Of a stretch of DNA of 64,000 nt, positions 48,620-61,321 are shown in pieces; within the stretch, counting starts at the first letter, position 1; the number at the start of each line of letters is the position of its first letter. Below the pieces are notes generated by a model. The model did no database searches. It had not been told where the DNA came from and worked only from the letters and a program-made list of their open reading frames with translations. Made by a program: the position numbers and the translations under genes. The DNA comes from Lutjanus erythropterus (lineage: Eukaryota; Chordata; Actinopteri; Lutjaniformes; Lutjanidae), in NCBI GenBank assembly GCA_020091685.1, contig CM034608.1:3281590-3345589 (forward strand), given 5' to 3'.

Positions 48620-50280
48620 CAGACTTTATGATGGATGATATTATTTACATCTTTAATACAAAGACTACTTTGATTTCCTGATTTGATTGATACTCAGCAT
48701 TAGTGTTATTCTATGTGAAATAAAAGTATGTAAATCAAAATATGACTAAATGTGTTTTTTTCACAGGGATGTGTAGACTGTGGAGGTGCTTTTACAGCCC
48801 TGAGTAGTGCCTGCAGTCTTCCTCTCTAGCAGTCTGTGGCCCCAACAGCCTCCATGCTCCGCAGGCGTTGTAATATTCGAATGTGACTCAGATGAGTGTT
48901 GAATCTTTATCACCTCCTCACTTCTGAGCTCTGGATTTGGCAGCTGGACAGTCAGAAGACATTGTTAAGAGAGACTGCCGCGAGGAAAACAACCTGAAAC
49001 AATAAAATTACTTTTAAAAGAAAGGGGAAACCCCTTTGCTGAGTGGAAATAACCCCTGTGTGCATATAAGAACAAAAGAGATTGGAAATTAGTGGCCTGC
49101 TTAATTTATGGTTGAGTGAAACCACACTGTTGTATTAGGAAAAAAAACTGTTTTCAGCATCCCATTAGGTGCAAATCACTAATTATTATTAAAGGTAGGG
49201 CTGCCATGGACAATTAATTTAATTATTGATCTGCTAATTAATTAATCTATGTATCACTTCCAGCAAAGGAAAGCAGCAAATCACATTGGAAAAACGGAGA
49301 ATGGTTAAAGGCAGAGTCAGTAGTTCTCGTCCAAGCTGTTCCTAAATGCATTAGGACGTCAGATACCACTGTTTTAAGCTGGTGAAATGTCCCGAGCACC
49401 GTGAAATAGTGAGGAAAAATAATGAAATAAAGGCAGAGGGCAGAGTTTCTGCAGATATATCCAAAACCACACCCTTCTAATGGCTCATAAGTGATTATTG
49501 AAAGAGATTATGTCATATGAGTCCATACAATGTTTTATTTTATTTATATTGCAGATTATACCTTGAGAGTTTTTGCTTAAAAAACAACTGGTCACCATTT
49601 AATTTTCTGAAGATCTACTGACTGATTAAATTAATAATCATTTCAAATGTAATTAGATGATATGACACATGAACCTTGTATTTATTTTGCTTGATTCATG
49701 AGAACTTTCTATGAAGAGAAACCTAAGTTTCTTAGTCTCTCAATTTACGCCAAGAGTCTGAAAGCTTTATGATCAAAAGAGACATTTTTGGCATCCAGCT
49801 TATGGACCCTCAAGAAGATGAGCCCCCGTCAAAATTTAAAGGAAAAGGCTATATATTTTTACAGTTGGCAAAAATAAGAATCACTTTACAAGTTTAAGTT
49901 TTGAAATAAAGTTTAAAAAGATTTGCTGAACTATAATCTTTAGTTGAGATAGTTTCCTTTTCTTCTTTAGATAAAGTTGAATCTTTGAGTTGCAGGTTGC
50001 AGACCCCTGATTTAGGCTGATAAACCATACTTACACTGACTCAAATTTTCTTCTGCAAATGCTTTAAAATTGTGAATTTGGGTGCTAAACTTTTTAAACA
50101 CAATTGACTCAAAATGACTCGTAACCCCTGCAGAGAGTGATGTCACAGAAAGTACGATCATAAAATGCACTGACTTCACTGACATTGAATCTCTGTTGAA
50201 ACTAAATTAAGAAGTTGGCAGTCCTGACAAGTTATCCCTGAGTTTATATTTGTTACCATGACGACAAAGGTCACCTAACT
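48620..50280. other. Intergenic with repeat fragments
   Basis: 49195-49260 (GGGCTGCCATGGACAATTAA) and 49560-49660 look like ends of a common fish element related to 58236-58542. 49885-49995 (TTAGTTGAGATAGTTTCC, CTTCTTTAGATAAAGTTG) is a fragment of the 60225-60670 family. Confidence 0.45.
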
Positions 50281-50299
50281 ATGGATCAGGGGCACGTTC

Positions 50300-50465
50300 A
50301 ATCTGACAACTTCCTCTGGCAGCAGCACCGTGTCCCTCCTTGTCCCCACAGGCTGTGCTCCACAGGCAGGAGACTGTCTGGCTTTTACTATACTTACGGG
50401 GACACTCACCACAAGCAGACCGACTTTATTGTCCCAACCAGCTGTGACATGAAATATCCATGCTC
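50300..50465 (+). repeat. Dispersed repeat pair, copy 2
   Basis: Same family and orientation as 17700-17880. Confidence 0.8.
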
Positions 50466-51059
50466 GGCGTATACGTACAGTATATCAGTGTAATATAATG
50501 CATGATGTCACAAGATGTTCAACACACTACATTTCTGTTTAAATAAACATTTTGCAGTGTTTTGTCAGGGCTGAACGTGTCCCTGCTCTCCACAGACGTT
50601 CACTGGAAGAACTGGTGTATCACACATGATTGGACTAAAAATATAAGTGCACACACCAGTTCAAGGTCTCCTGATTGTGTTTTAGAGAGGTAACTCCTGC
50701 ATTTTAAAGAGCCTTTTAATCCTCCATCAGTCCTCCACAGTTCAGTCATTCAGAGAGTTTGGTCTTTAAGTTGAGCAGAGAGTCATTAACATACACAAAC
50801 TGCAGCTGTAACACTGCCAGGATTATTGTTGGGAAACTGTCCTGATCAAATCACAGGAGGTTAAATCAGGTCTCATTCTGAACTTTGCACGAACTTTGGG
50901 GAATTTTGGCAGAAAAAAAAAATCAGTAGCATAAAGTCACACATTCATCGTCGTCCTCTCTCCTCCTTTCACTCTTATTCATCTCACAGATTCTCCTCTG
51001 TGACTCATGTTTCTTCACTGCCTGCACATCCATTCATTACAATGTCAGGGGGAAGAAAT

Positions 51060-52080
51060 CACTTGCATGCACAAATGAAGTAACATCAAGTTACTACTAG
51101 TTAGTGTTTGCAACATAAATCATTTTAAATGATTAAATAAATTACTAATTAGTGCACATAAATTAGGCATTTCTGAAGCAAGACTAAAGTGACTCTATAA
51201 CACAAATTACTGTGTAATTACTGTTCTAATTATCTCTAGGCCTACTGCATGAATTAGGTAACTGAAAAAGTGCACTAAATAAATCATTCTGGAGCACATT
51301 AATTAGTGCAGATTAAGAATACATGACGTAATTCTAGAACACAAATTACTTGTGCACATATATGCAATTCAGCACCACAAATCACATAATTTTAGGGCTT
51401 AAATTAGATTGTTCACTCTGCCACACAAATTGTATATTTCTAGAGCTTGAATTGGTCTACATAATTATAAAGTCTGAATTAATTCATCCTAGAGCATAAA
51501 CTGCACAAAGAACAAAATTCTAGAGCACAAATTACTAGTTAATGTAATTCATTCTTGAGCTCAAATCATGAAATTCTGCAGCATGAATAATGTAATTTCA
51601 GAGCACAAATTACACAATTTAGCTGCCGTCAAAAGAGCTCAGAGTACTAGTTAGTCATAAATAATTTGACAGTACAAATTATGAATTTCTAGAGCACAAA
51701 TTAACCTATGTAATTCATAAATATGAATTAAGTAATCCATGAGCATGAATTGCATTATTCTAGGGCAAAGAATTCCATAATTCTGGAGCACTGTGGATTT
51801 CTAGAGCACAAATTACTGGTGCATGAATGCAATATAATTTTAGGGTACAAATTACATTATTCTAGAGCTCAAATTACATGAATTAATAAAGCACAAATTT
51901 CAGAGCACAAAAGACAATTTTAGAGCTCAAATTACTGATTAAATCACTCATTTAAAAAAAACCTACAGCACAAACTGTATTTTTAGAGCATGAATTAGCC
52001 TACAAAATTCTAAAGCATGAATTAAATAATCCTAGAGCACAAAGTACATTATTCTAGGGCATAATTTAAATAACCCAGTA
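51060..52080. repeat. AT-rich degenerate array, ATTCTAGAGCACAAATTAC type
   Basis: Diverged units around TCTAGAGCACAAATTAC recur for about 1 kb with 20-45 bp spacing. Many contain TCTAGA and AATTA. No coding frame. Confidence 0.8.
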
Positions 52081-52269
52081 TTTAAAAGATTTGTTAACTT
52101 TCTATATATATTTCTACATACTGTCTTTATTTATCTGCACCAAAATCATCAATGCAATTTGCTTCAACTTGAAACCTTCTGATTCTGATTCATCTACTAT
52201 CATCGTGTTTTATACAGCAGTTTGACATCTGGTGTTGTATCCTCAGGCTTTGCTCAGCAGCACCTCGGC

Positions 52270-52660
52270 AGCATCATGGTCGTTCCATGCGCCCTCTCGC
52301 TCCTCTGATCTCTGTCTTCTCTCTGGGATTTGAACCGACAGCTCCCTGCTCACAGTTAAAGCCTGTTTCCACCCTCTTCCCCCTCGTTTCTCCTCCCCCG
52401 CTCTGTTTCCTCCCCTGAGGCGTTTTTTTGTGTTTTTGAGGAAACATGCAGATCATTGGCAGCGAGATCAGACAGTATTATAGATCTGATAGACGCTGGC
52501 AGGCAGAGTTTAGGTTTATGGCAGCGTTTATATTTATATACATTATAATCATTATCATCATGTTCGTCCCGCTAACCCCCCATTTACTCCGAGCCGAGTC
52601 CTCGGCTCTGTGCTCCAGGCTGAATGCTGCGAGTCCAGACTGAAGAGAATAAAAAGTGAA
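52270..52660. other. Unique-looking GC-richer block
   Basis: A pyrimidine-rich part (52300-52430) is followed by a non-repetitive stretch, 52440-52640. Possible conserved non-coding sequence; no gene seen. Confidence 0.3.
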
Positions 52661-53384
52661 GCTGTGTAGTTTCTATCTGGGTCAGAGGATGAACACATTC
52701 ATCAGCAGCAGATTCACATCAACACTGAAGAGAAGAAAACGATCTGATGGAAGGAGAGACTCTGACGACGTGCACACACTGTTCCACTGTTCACCTTTAA
52801 CCTCTGGATCCTGATGTCCCCTTTAAGTTACACACACACACACGCACACACACTGACACACACATAAATGTATATATAAACATATTTATGTATTTAAAGA
52901 TTTAAAGTAAAAAAAACCAACAAATAAATACATTTTTCTATGTAGTCAGTTCACTTTCCATTAGTGTGTTTTCTGACTGGTCGAGTGTTCTGACTGCACT
53001 ATTTTCACAATAACAGCGGGGGTGGGGGCATTAGATGACAAATTGAAATGTGCTTTAATGATAACAATGAATTCATTCATTATCTCAGTAATTACATTTT
53101 TGTACTTAAGGGTCAACCATTGACCTTTGCACTTTGTATTCCTGCTAAGCACTACATAAATAAAATTTATTATGATTATATGATTATTTTTGTCTCTTTT
53201 GTTTCTTCAGGTGAGAGGTGTTTCCATGTTTTTGCATTTTATCAGGAAAGTTAAAGTATTAAGTAGTAACCAGTGTGTGGACTATTTAAAAAAAAGTTGC
53301 TGATGACCTGCTTGTAAAACTTCAGTAATCAATGAATTAAAAACGAATAAGAAAAAGTTCTCTCCATATAAATAGTACTAAACC
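52661..53384. other. Intergenic, nothing recognised
   Basis: Only a short CA repeat at 52831-52862. Confidence 0.5.
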
Positions 53385-53665
53385 CAGCATCACCTTTGTT
53401 TTTGGTTGCTGGTGGCAACAGCAGCGGAGCATGCTGGGAGAGGCAGATCATCCAGGTGTTGTTTAATGAGAGCGGTCAGACCGCAGCCCGGGGAGCGTTA
53501 CAGTTTGGACAGGACGACCTTGATGCTGCGCCGGAGGGGGCGGAGCTTCAGCCCAAACACGTCCACCTGGATCAGATTCAGCCCCGCAGACAACAGGACT
53601 GTTCACCTGAGGAGGGTCGAGGTCACCGAGGAGCTGAAGTCTGCTGTCCAAACTGAACACAGCTG
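53385..53665. other. GC-rich, CpG-containing segment; possible exon or promoter
   Basis: This is a sharp GC rise in AT-rich surroundings, with several CpGs. A TATAAA-like box (53367-53373) and the promoter-type motif GCATGCTGGGAG lie at its left edge. All three plus frames and one minus frame are open for part of it, so openness is no proof of coding. No family was recognised. Confidence 0.3.
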
Positions 53666-53830
53666 AGAGACATCAGGGATGGAAGTCCTACTGCTACTGC
53701 CCCCTACAGGCCGCCCTGTGCATTACAGACACTATATGAACAACTGTTAGACTAACATCCTAATTTTGTTATTAGTTCTACCACTAGTGGAGCTAAATGT
53801 GCTGTTATTAGAGGACAGCTCACACGGTCA

Positions 53831-53950
53831 TTAAAGGGACAAAATCAAAAGTACATATTTTTCCTCTGGCTTGTTGGGCAACACCAAAAAAATCTAGATG
53901 GATAAATAACACAACAGGCCTGATTTTGGGGTGAACTGCCCCTTTAAAGG
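53831..53950. mobile_element. Short TTAAAGGG-ended TIR element
   Basis: CATTAAAGGGACAAAATC on the left and GGGGTGAACTGCCCCTTTAA on the right are opposed TTTAAAGGG-type ends. Confidence 0.5.
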
Positions 53951-54097
53951 GTTTGCGGGTTAAAAAGACAAAAAGAAAAACAAAATATTGTTTATTTTTT
54001 TTGTTTTGTGTTGCCATTTGTTGTGATCATGGCAAGAACTATTCCTTGGGTCCATATAAAAAGTCACTTTAAAGTTGTATTGCCACTTTTTACTTCT

Positions 54098-54500
54098 ACA
54101 CTGTAAAAAAAAAAACACAAAAATTTAGTTGAATCAAGTAATCTTTTCAATTTAACTTAAATACATGTTTTATTTATTCAAGTTAATTAAACTTAAAATT
54201 TCATGCATTTATTTTCAAAACACTTGAGAACTTCTTTGTAGATATTTGTAGTCTTTGACTTGAAATGAGTTGAGTGAATGTACTGTACAGAGTTCTAACT
54301 CATTAAATTATTTTTCTAAAGAAACATGATTAACATATTAGCAGACGTCTCAGCAGGTATCTTCTTTTTTTATAGTCTCAAGAAAAAACATATGATGAAA
54401 CTTCCTGTGTGACTTAAAAGTTGTTGCTTCAACTTAATATTTTAGGTTGTTGGACAGATTTTCTCACGTACAGCTGACTTAATTTCAACTTTATTTCATG
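54098..54500. repeat. ACACTGTAAAAA-ended MITE-like repeat, partial
   Basis: It begins CTACACTGTAAAAAAAA, followed by AT-rich AAGTTAATTAAACTTAAAAT-type sequence related to the 60225-60670 family. The right end is unclear. Confidence 0.45.
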
Positions 54501-55680
54501 AAATAAAATTTGAAGGCAGCCTGTACTCCTCCTTCACAATTATCTGACTGCTTTAGTTACTTTACCAATCAGGATTTCTACACACAAAACATGGCAGATT
54601 TATAAAATATGTTTTTCTTTGAATTAAAGAGTTTATACAAGTACAGCTGACATTATTAGTCCATTATGCAATTTGTAAATTGACAGAATTAGCAACGAAG
54701 CTACTTTAATAATTGTTTAACATTTTTCAAAAGTTTTAATGTTAAAATGATTGCACATTTGGCCTTTTTTGGTAATGTTAATCAAATATCATTAAAATTA
54801 TGGTAAAAATATGATAATTATCATACATGTGGCAAAACCGCTTCAGGTTCACGTGTGCGTCTAGTAAAGGGAGTCTGTGTGCTGAGGGTTCCACCCTGAA
54901 GAAGGCTGTTTGGACCACTAAGTGTGGGTTGTGACCCAGATAAACTTGAACATGTACAAGCACTGTCAGTGTTTTTCGAATTTCATCATGAAATAGCCTT
55001 TTTTTTCTTTCTGATACCCAAGATAAACTGGAGGGGTCACAAGGTGATCAAAAGAACACAAAATATATTAAAAATATATATGAAAATATTTACACTTCCA
55101 CTCAATTCACTTACTTTTGTCTAATTTTTGCTTTTTCTTGTCAGATCCAGTCAAAATGTTTGTCGCATGTTGCCATTTTTAATAAAAAATGATGAGTCAG
55201 ACTGTCTCCTCACCTGGTGCAGCTCTGTTCTGATCAGTGATGAAGACCTCAGGAGAGGATGCTGGGAAAAACACAGCTCTGTACCTCCACCTGCTGGACA
55301 AAAAACATCACTGCTGCTCTTCTTTTCTCCTTAAATGAAAACGTTTTGTTGAATCAAAATTAAGTTGATCAATTAATAAATCACAGACATTTCTCACAAC
55401 AGTCATTTTGATATGAAACACAGATGCTACCAGTGATATTAATTAAGGTCTCGTTCCATTTAGTGTTGCAGAGCCTTTCCAGTATGAACAATAGCTGAGG
55501 CCTGATTCTGTGAGACCTGCAGCCGCTGCCTCCACCTGAGTGATCTGGTAGAAACTTGCAGGTTAACACTGTTTTTAGGAGTTTTTGTTTTTATGATGTG
55601 GAAAGCAGAGAACCCTGTGTACTCTAAAGTCAAGTCTTAACCCTCAAACAGCCCTTTCAATGTGCTGTTTGGGGGTCACA
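54501..55680. other. Intergenic, nothing recognised
   Basis: No supported gene between the MITE and the coiled-coil segment. Confidence 0.45.
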
Positions 55681-56195
55681 TCAAACCCAGCTCAAAGACC
55701 ACCAAACAGTCTTCTTTGCCTCCTGCTTCTTATCCTGCAGGGTTTTCTTGAGTCTTTCTGTGGCCTGAAGGAGAGACGACTTGTCCGCCTGCAACTCAGT
55801 GTAATGATTCTCCAACTTCTGCTCAACCGACCTCAGAGCGTCCACTAGGGTGATGTTTTCCTGTTTCTGCTCATCAAGCTGAGCCACATAGAGAGCACTG
55901 GATTTCTTTATGTCGTCCAGCATGGAGGTTTTCTCCTACTGCTCAGGTGCTCAGTCTCCAGGAGGTCTTCTGCGTTTTTCAGGGCAGACGTGGTCTTCCT
56001 GGTCACTGTTTGATGTTCTTGGAGCTGGGCTCGACGTGAGGCCTCGGTTCGTTCCGGTGTTTTCTTTGCCTCCTCCTTCTGTTTTACAAGAGCTTCTTCC
56101 ATTTGGCTCAGTTTCATCTGCAGCTTCTGAGCCTCCAGCTGTTCGGCTTTTGAGCGAGCCTCAAATTCTGCAGTGTTTTTGTCAAACAGCTGCAT
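55681..56195 (-). pseudogene. Coiled-coil protein segment, frameshifted; family not recognised
   Basis: Two overlapping minus-strand frames (56195-55908, then 55923-55681) read as one long, charged, heptad-like coiled coil rich in Gln, Glu, Lys and Leu, typical of cytoskeletal or Golgi coiled-coil proteins. The upstream part includes KLQMKLSQMEEALVKQKEEA and the downstream part QADKSSLLQATERLKKTLQD. They are offset by one base near 55937, where a TAG also sits in the second frame. The motif (Q/E)EAKKT occurs in both halves. A possible splice acceptor (AAAAATGCAG after a pyrimidine stretch) lies at the 5' end, so this may be an exon rather than a whole gene. It lies 1.2 kb downstream of ephx2 on the same strand. 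It could be a decayed gene piece, a last exon with an assembly error, or a processed copy. Confidence 0.55.
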
Positions 56196-56887
56196 TTTTA
56201 GAGAGATTAAAGATTATAACATTTACACCACACAACATCAGTTTTTTAACTCTGTATTTTTTACACATTATTCTAATGTGATTTTATATGTGAAAATGAA
56301 ACATAATACTGGCTTCATGTTCGATAACTGAAAGACTCTATATGAATATTAAAGGACAGTTGTTAGTATGTATGAAACTGAAATAATCTCAGTGGTGAAT
56401 TAATCAAACAGTTCCTGCAGTACCAAGCACATCCTGCAGGGGGTGTACACAATAAACGTGTGTAATTAAAGTCTGTCACTTCGAGCGACTGATCACAGAT
56501 CAGTTTTTGTTGATCATTTGTCTCGTGTGTTCAGGTTAGTCCGCTGAAATACACAAAAGTCAACAAACATGTGACCGACTTCACTTGACAGAACAAAAGC
56601 AGCCTGAAACACCTCAGCAATTAAAACTGGACTTTGTTGATTTTATTAAAGAGATTAGAAAGTTTTTGCTGAACAAGTTTAATTCACCTGTTTACATGTG
56701 GAATGTTCCTCAACTTTCAAACTTTCACAGTCTTTTGTGGCTCCTGACATAACTTTTTTGAAACATGTTGCAGGCATCAACCTTTATATTTACAAAAAAC
56801 AATCAAGTTTATCAGTTTGATAATTAAATATCTTGTCTTTGTACTGTCCTCAATTAAATATGGGTTAAAAAAAACATTACAATTTTT
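56196..56887. other. Spacer between coiled-coil segment and ephx2 3' region
   Basis: AT-rich; no exon recognised. Confidence 0.45.
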
Positions 56888-56893
56888 TTTATT
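56888..56893 (-). promoter_or_regulatory. Candidate poly(A) signal for ephx2
   Basis: There is an AATAAA hexamer on the minus strand about 525 nt past the ephx2 stop. Another AATAAA lies near 56646-56641. The region is AT-rich, so either may be chance. Confidence 0.3.
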
Positions 56894-57379
56894 TCTGAAA
56901 AAGTTGTTAAATGAGCATCTTTACAAATGTAACCTGTTACTGTCAGTGTCAACACAGTGACCATCAGATGTTTTCATGAAAGCTGTAACACAAAGGTTCC
57001 TCTGTACACGACCTAAAGAATGAAGAACATGTTTACTTACAAAGATTCAAAATTTATCACAAAATTCAATGAAGTGTCTGTATGAGTGAGAGGAGAACGT
57101 TAATATAACCATGAGGAACCTTTTGTGTTACATCTGTCATGAACACACAAGAACATCTTATGTATAAAATCACAATATGGCCAAGTGTCCAAATTGCAGA
57201 ATCAGAAACAAATCAAGTTTTTTTAAAAAAGGAAAAATGTGAGAGAAAACATCATTATTAATGAAGTACTGTAGAGCTGCAGAGATGACCTGGACTAAAA
57301 ATCTTGTTCTCCAGAGAAAAGAAAACATGTTTGTTTGCTTCAGACATCAGTAAATATCACACCATCACTTTTACCAAAT

Positions 57380-57419
57380 CTTCCTCCCTCCCTTCCTTCC
57401 TTCCTTCCCTCCCTCCCTC
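57380..57419 (-). repeat. GGGA/GGAA tract at the ephx2 stop codon
   Basis: On the coding strand the stop codon runs into GGGAGGGAGGGAAGG, then GGAA repeats, then GGGAGGGAGG. It has five G3 runs in two clusters, so it may form a G-quadruplex in the 3' UTR, although the loop between clusters is long. Confidence 0.8.
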
Positions 57420-57564
57420 ACAGTTTCGGGGTCACAGTAACGCCTCCGGTCTTCTTGTGTGTTTCTTTAAGCCATGATATCAGGATGTTGTTTGTCTCGG
57501 CTGGACTTTCCATCTGAATCCAGTGTCCACACTCCTCAATGTGTCCTCTGCTCAGGTTTGGGAT
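57418..57564 (-). CDS. ephx2: ephx2 last coding exon with catalytic histidine
   Basis: This 147-nt exon, including the stop, encodes IPNLSRGHIEECGHWIQMES onward to GGVTVTPKL and TGA. The His of CGHW completes the catalytic triad. Human ends -SKM, a peroxisomal targeting tripeptide. This ends -PKL, which keeps Lys-Leu but has Pro at position -3. The 3' UTR begins with a GGGA/GGAA tract straight after the stop. Confidence 0.96.
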   Translation of the reverse strand: MPNLSRGHIEECGHWIQMESPAETNNILISWLKETHKKTGGVTVTPKL

Positions 57565-60500
57565 CTGCAATCAATGACCAGAGACATCTGATTCATTTCC
57601 AATAATCTATAATGATTGATTGTCATGCTGCTGTTTTTTTCCGCTCTTCTTTTTTCTCACCAAGTCCTCCATTCCCTTGGAGAAGGCCGGCAGCAGAACC
57701 GGGTCTTTACCTGCCGTCACCATCAGTGCAGGCATCAGCAGCTGAAACACACACACACACGCACACACACACGCACGCACACACACAAGTCAAATACATA
57801 TTACTACGCTACTGAAAATAGTACCATTTACTCCTGTTTGTTTTGTTTGTTTGCTAAAAACCACAAAAACAACATTTTTTTTTAATTATTATTAAAGTAT
57901 ATATTGTTTACTTGGGAAGTAACAGATTACATGTACCACGATTATTTAATTTGGATAGAAAATCAATGTAACTGTATTCCATTACAGTTACAAAAAATAA
58001 GATTTAATCAAAATACAGATACAGATTTTAATCAAAATTAAGGTTATTAATAGGACTGCAATTCTAAACTAAAGAACGATATCCTACCACACACAGCTGA
58101 CAATTCATTATCATGACCACTAGTGAAAAAATGCTTCACTGGAAATTTCCAAACCATTTTTTTGGCAATAAATGGCACTCAAAAAAGGAAGGAACAGCTG
58201 AACAAACTAATAAACTAAACCAACATAAAACACTTTGAGCTCTGATGATTAATTTATTATTAGTCAACTATTAAATTAATCTGCATCTATTTTGATAATG
58301 GAGTAATTGTTTTGAGTCATTTTTTAATTAAAAAAAGTCAAAATTCTTAGATTTCAGCTTCTTAAATGTGAATATTTTCTGGTTTCTTTACTCCTCTCTG
58401 ACAGTAAACTGAATATTTTGAGTTGTTAGAAAACATCATCTTGAGCTTTAATCAGCATTTTACACCATATTCTGACAAAGAATTAATTGATTTATTGAGA
58501 AAATATCAATAATGAAAATAATAGTTGCAACCATAAAAACACGATATCAGATTCTGGATAGAGGGAAATGGGATGGAAAGGGAATCATTCTTCTGGATTA
58601 GGACGGGACAGGATTTTTTTTTTTTTTTTACTCTGCCATGGGGTTCAGGACGGGAATATTTTTGCAGGAAAGGGAAGGGACAGCAGTGAACATTCACTCC
58701 AGTGTCACCGTCTATTCCACTGTCACGTTTTGAAATGCACAAGGACTTTTTTGCAGACTTTTTGAGCCATTTATGCACCTGTTCTGTAAGCATGCATTTC
58801 TGCAGACTCTGAGGGAATTACCCACAGTTCATAGCGTCATTAAAGGGACAGTCTGGAATTTTTGAAGTGTGAATGAGGTACTTTTCCACAGTCAGTGTTT
58901 TACCTGCAGTAGGTGGAGGTTTACGACTCCAGTTTGGAGAAACAGCTGTTCTGCTGCTCTCTCGATCTGTTAGTTTGTGTTACTGTGCGACTTTGTTGAC
59001 TCCAAACTAAGTTTTTAAAATAGTAAATGTAGATTTTATGACTGGAAACCACTTCCAGTTCCAGGTTTTCCCAGGATGATTAGAAACCTGTTCTCAGTGT
59101 CTGTATGACGTCTTGTTTCTGATGCTCTGTAACAAACCTTCCCAGTGGGGCGAGAACACATCCACTTCCAGTTCACTTCACTGTTGCGATACCAATTCAA
59201 CGGTCCCCTGTGGAACGAAACACAAACATTGTTATTGATCCACTGGAGTGTACTGCTGCTTATCTGATGATCTTTTAAGAAGGCTAATATTTATTTAGTT
59301 ATTAAAATGTTGCTTCACAATCTCAGCCAGTGGAAAAAACCACTCTTTGGTGGCCACAGAGGCTGAAAATAGTGAGTTTGTGTTCATGCAATGGGAGTGA
59401 CCTTTCACAAAAAAGTACATAACTTGCACAAGATTTTGTACTGAGGTTTGTCATGAACATGGATGTGTTAAACACAATCTTAAAAATGGCGCCTATTACG
59501 TCCAATGAGAACAGTTCGTCACGTGCATACGCCAAAAGAGTTTTCTAGCTTCTGGGTTTGCTTTCGGAGTATTTCACTGAATATGCACAGTCGTTTCTAG
59601 AGGGGAACCCAAGACCCGTCAAAGATCTGGTGAGAGGGTTAATTTAAACCCAAACCATCTCTTAGATTCAAGATTCTTTATTATTTTGTATTAACAAAAT
59701 TATGACCCTGACCCTAATCAGTTGTTTTTTTTGTCCTGTGGTGACCTGATTTTAACCACAGTGTTGTCACATTATAAAACATCATTAGTTTGTACAAGGT
59801 GCTCAATGATCAGGGCCCTGTTTCCCAGAGCCTTCGTAGCGCTACGTGCGTCGTAAGTTGTGTTTTAAGGTCTCCCGGACTGTTTCCCAACTCTGGGAAA
59901 TGTTCTGGGAGACCTTAAATATATAAATGCATTGATATATTAATGGTTCTGCTTCAGGATCTGATCAGACAGTGAAACTGGAATCGTGTCGGAGCAAATG
60001 AAAACAGTTTTAGATGCAAAAATGTGATCAGTTCTTGAAAATGTCTGATGTTGAGCAGAATAAAAGGGAAATTCTGTATAAGTATTTATCATACGTCAGG
60101 TGTTAATTACTCCAGCTAATGCCTGTAGCGCCCTGGACACCAGTCTTTGGTCTCTGTTCTCTGTTACCCCTGTTCGATCAATATCTTGAAGCCCTACAGC
60201 ACTGAAACCCTCCCTACACCCTACAAAAAAACTAGTTGAGACAACTCAAAATTTCAAGACCGTGTACTGCAATAGATTTTTGAGTTTTGAGCCCAACTCA
60301 AACTCTCAAGTTCTGAAATAAACTTTAAAAAGTTTAAGCTGACCTATAATTTTTAGTTGAGGTAATTTACTTTTCTTCTTTAGTTAAACTTGACAGAGTT
60401 TTTTAAAAAAAAACAAAAATATTGTATTTCAGAAATTGTTTGCAGTGAGCTCTGAATCTGATTTGTCATTATTTTGGTACCTGAAAATTAAATTGTACTA

Positions 60501-61275
60501 AAATTTTAAACCTTTCACTTTGATAAATTGTCAATATTTTTTTAAATGTAACTCAACGAAAGATTTTTAAAATTTAAGAATCTAAGTTGGGCTCAGGACT
60601 CTAACAAACTCAACTCTATTGCAGTACGTTGCCTCTGAAGTTTTCTCAACTTTTTTGTTTTTACAGTGTATCAGAAACTGTTTTTCTTCTAATAAGATGG
60701 AAGCCAAGGAGTCACCTTTATTTCAGTTTTGTTTAAAATGTTTTAACACCTTAAATATCATGCTTTCTTGACATTAATTAATTATTGGCGATATATCTTT
60801 GTAATCAATATGAAAATCAGTGATCCCTGCACAGAGTTGAGATGATGGTTTAGAGTTTTGGTGTCCTGGAGGACCTTTCCTGGTGAATGAACACTGTTTT
60901 ATCTGTTCAGAATGTGCGACCTGAATCCTCGCTCTCTGTACTGGCTGACGTAGTACTGCAGGTCAGCCTCCGTCAGCATGGAGCTGCGGGGATTCTGCTC
61001 CGGCAGACCCACAAACAGACCACCTGTAACACAACACAAACGAGACCAGAGACAAGCCTTTTTAACAAACTCTTCACAGTGTCTGTAGAAACTTTTATAA
61101 AAGATTTTTATGAAGAAATCCCGAGTCAGACTTCAGGCTGGAGCCTCACCTCGAGCACACACTCCTGCAGTGCTGATAGCAGGACGCTTCGCCTGAGAGA
61201 AAAGACAAAAACACAGATTTATTAAGTGACACGAGGGTGATTTTTCTATCCATACAGACAGATATTGTACAGTAC

Positions 61276-61321
<46 letters not shown>

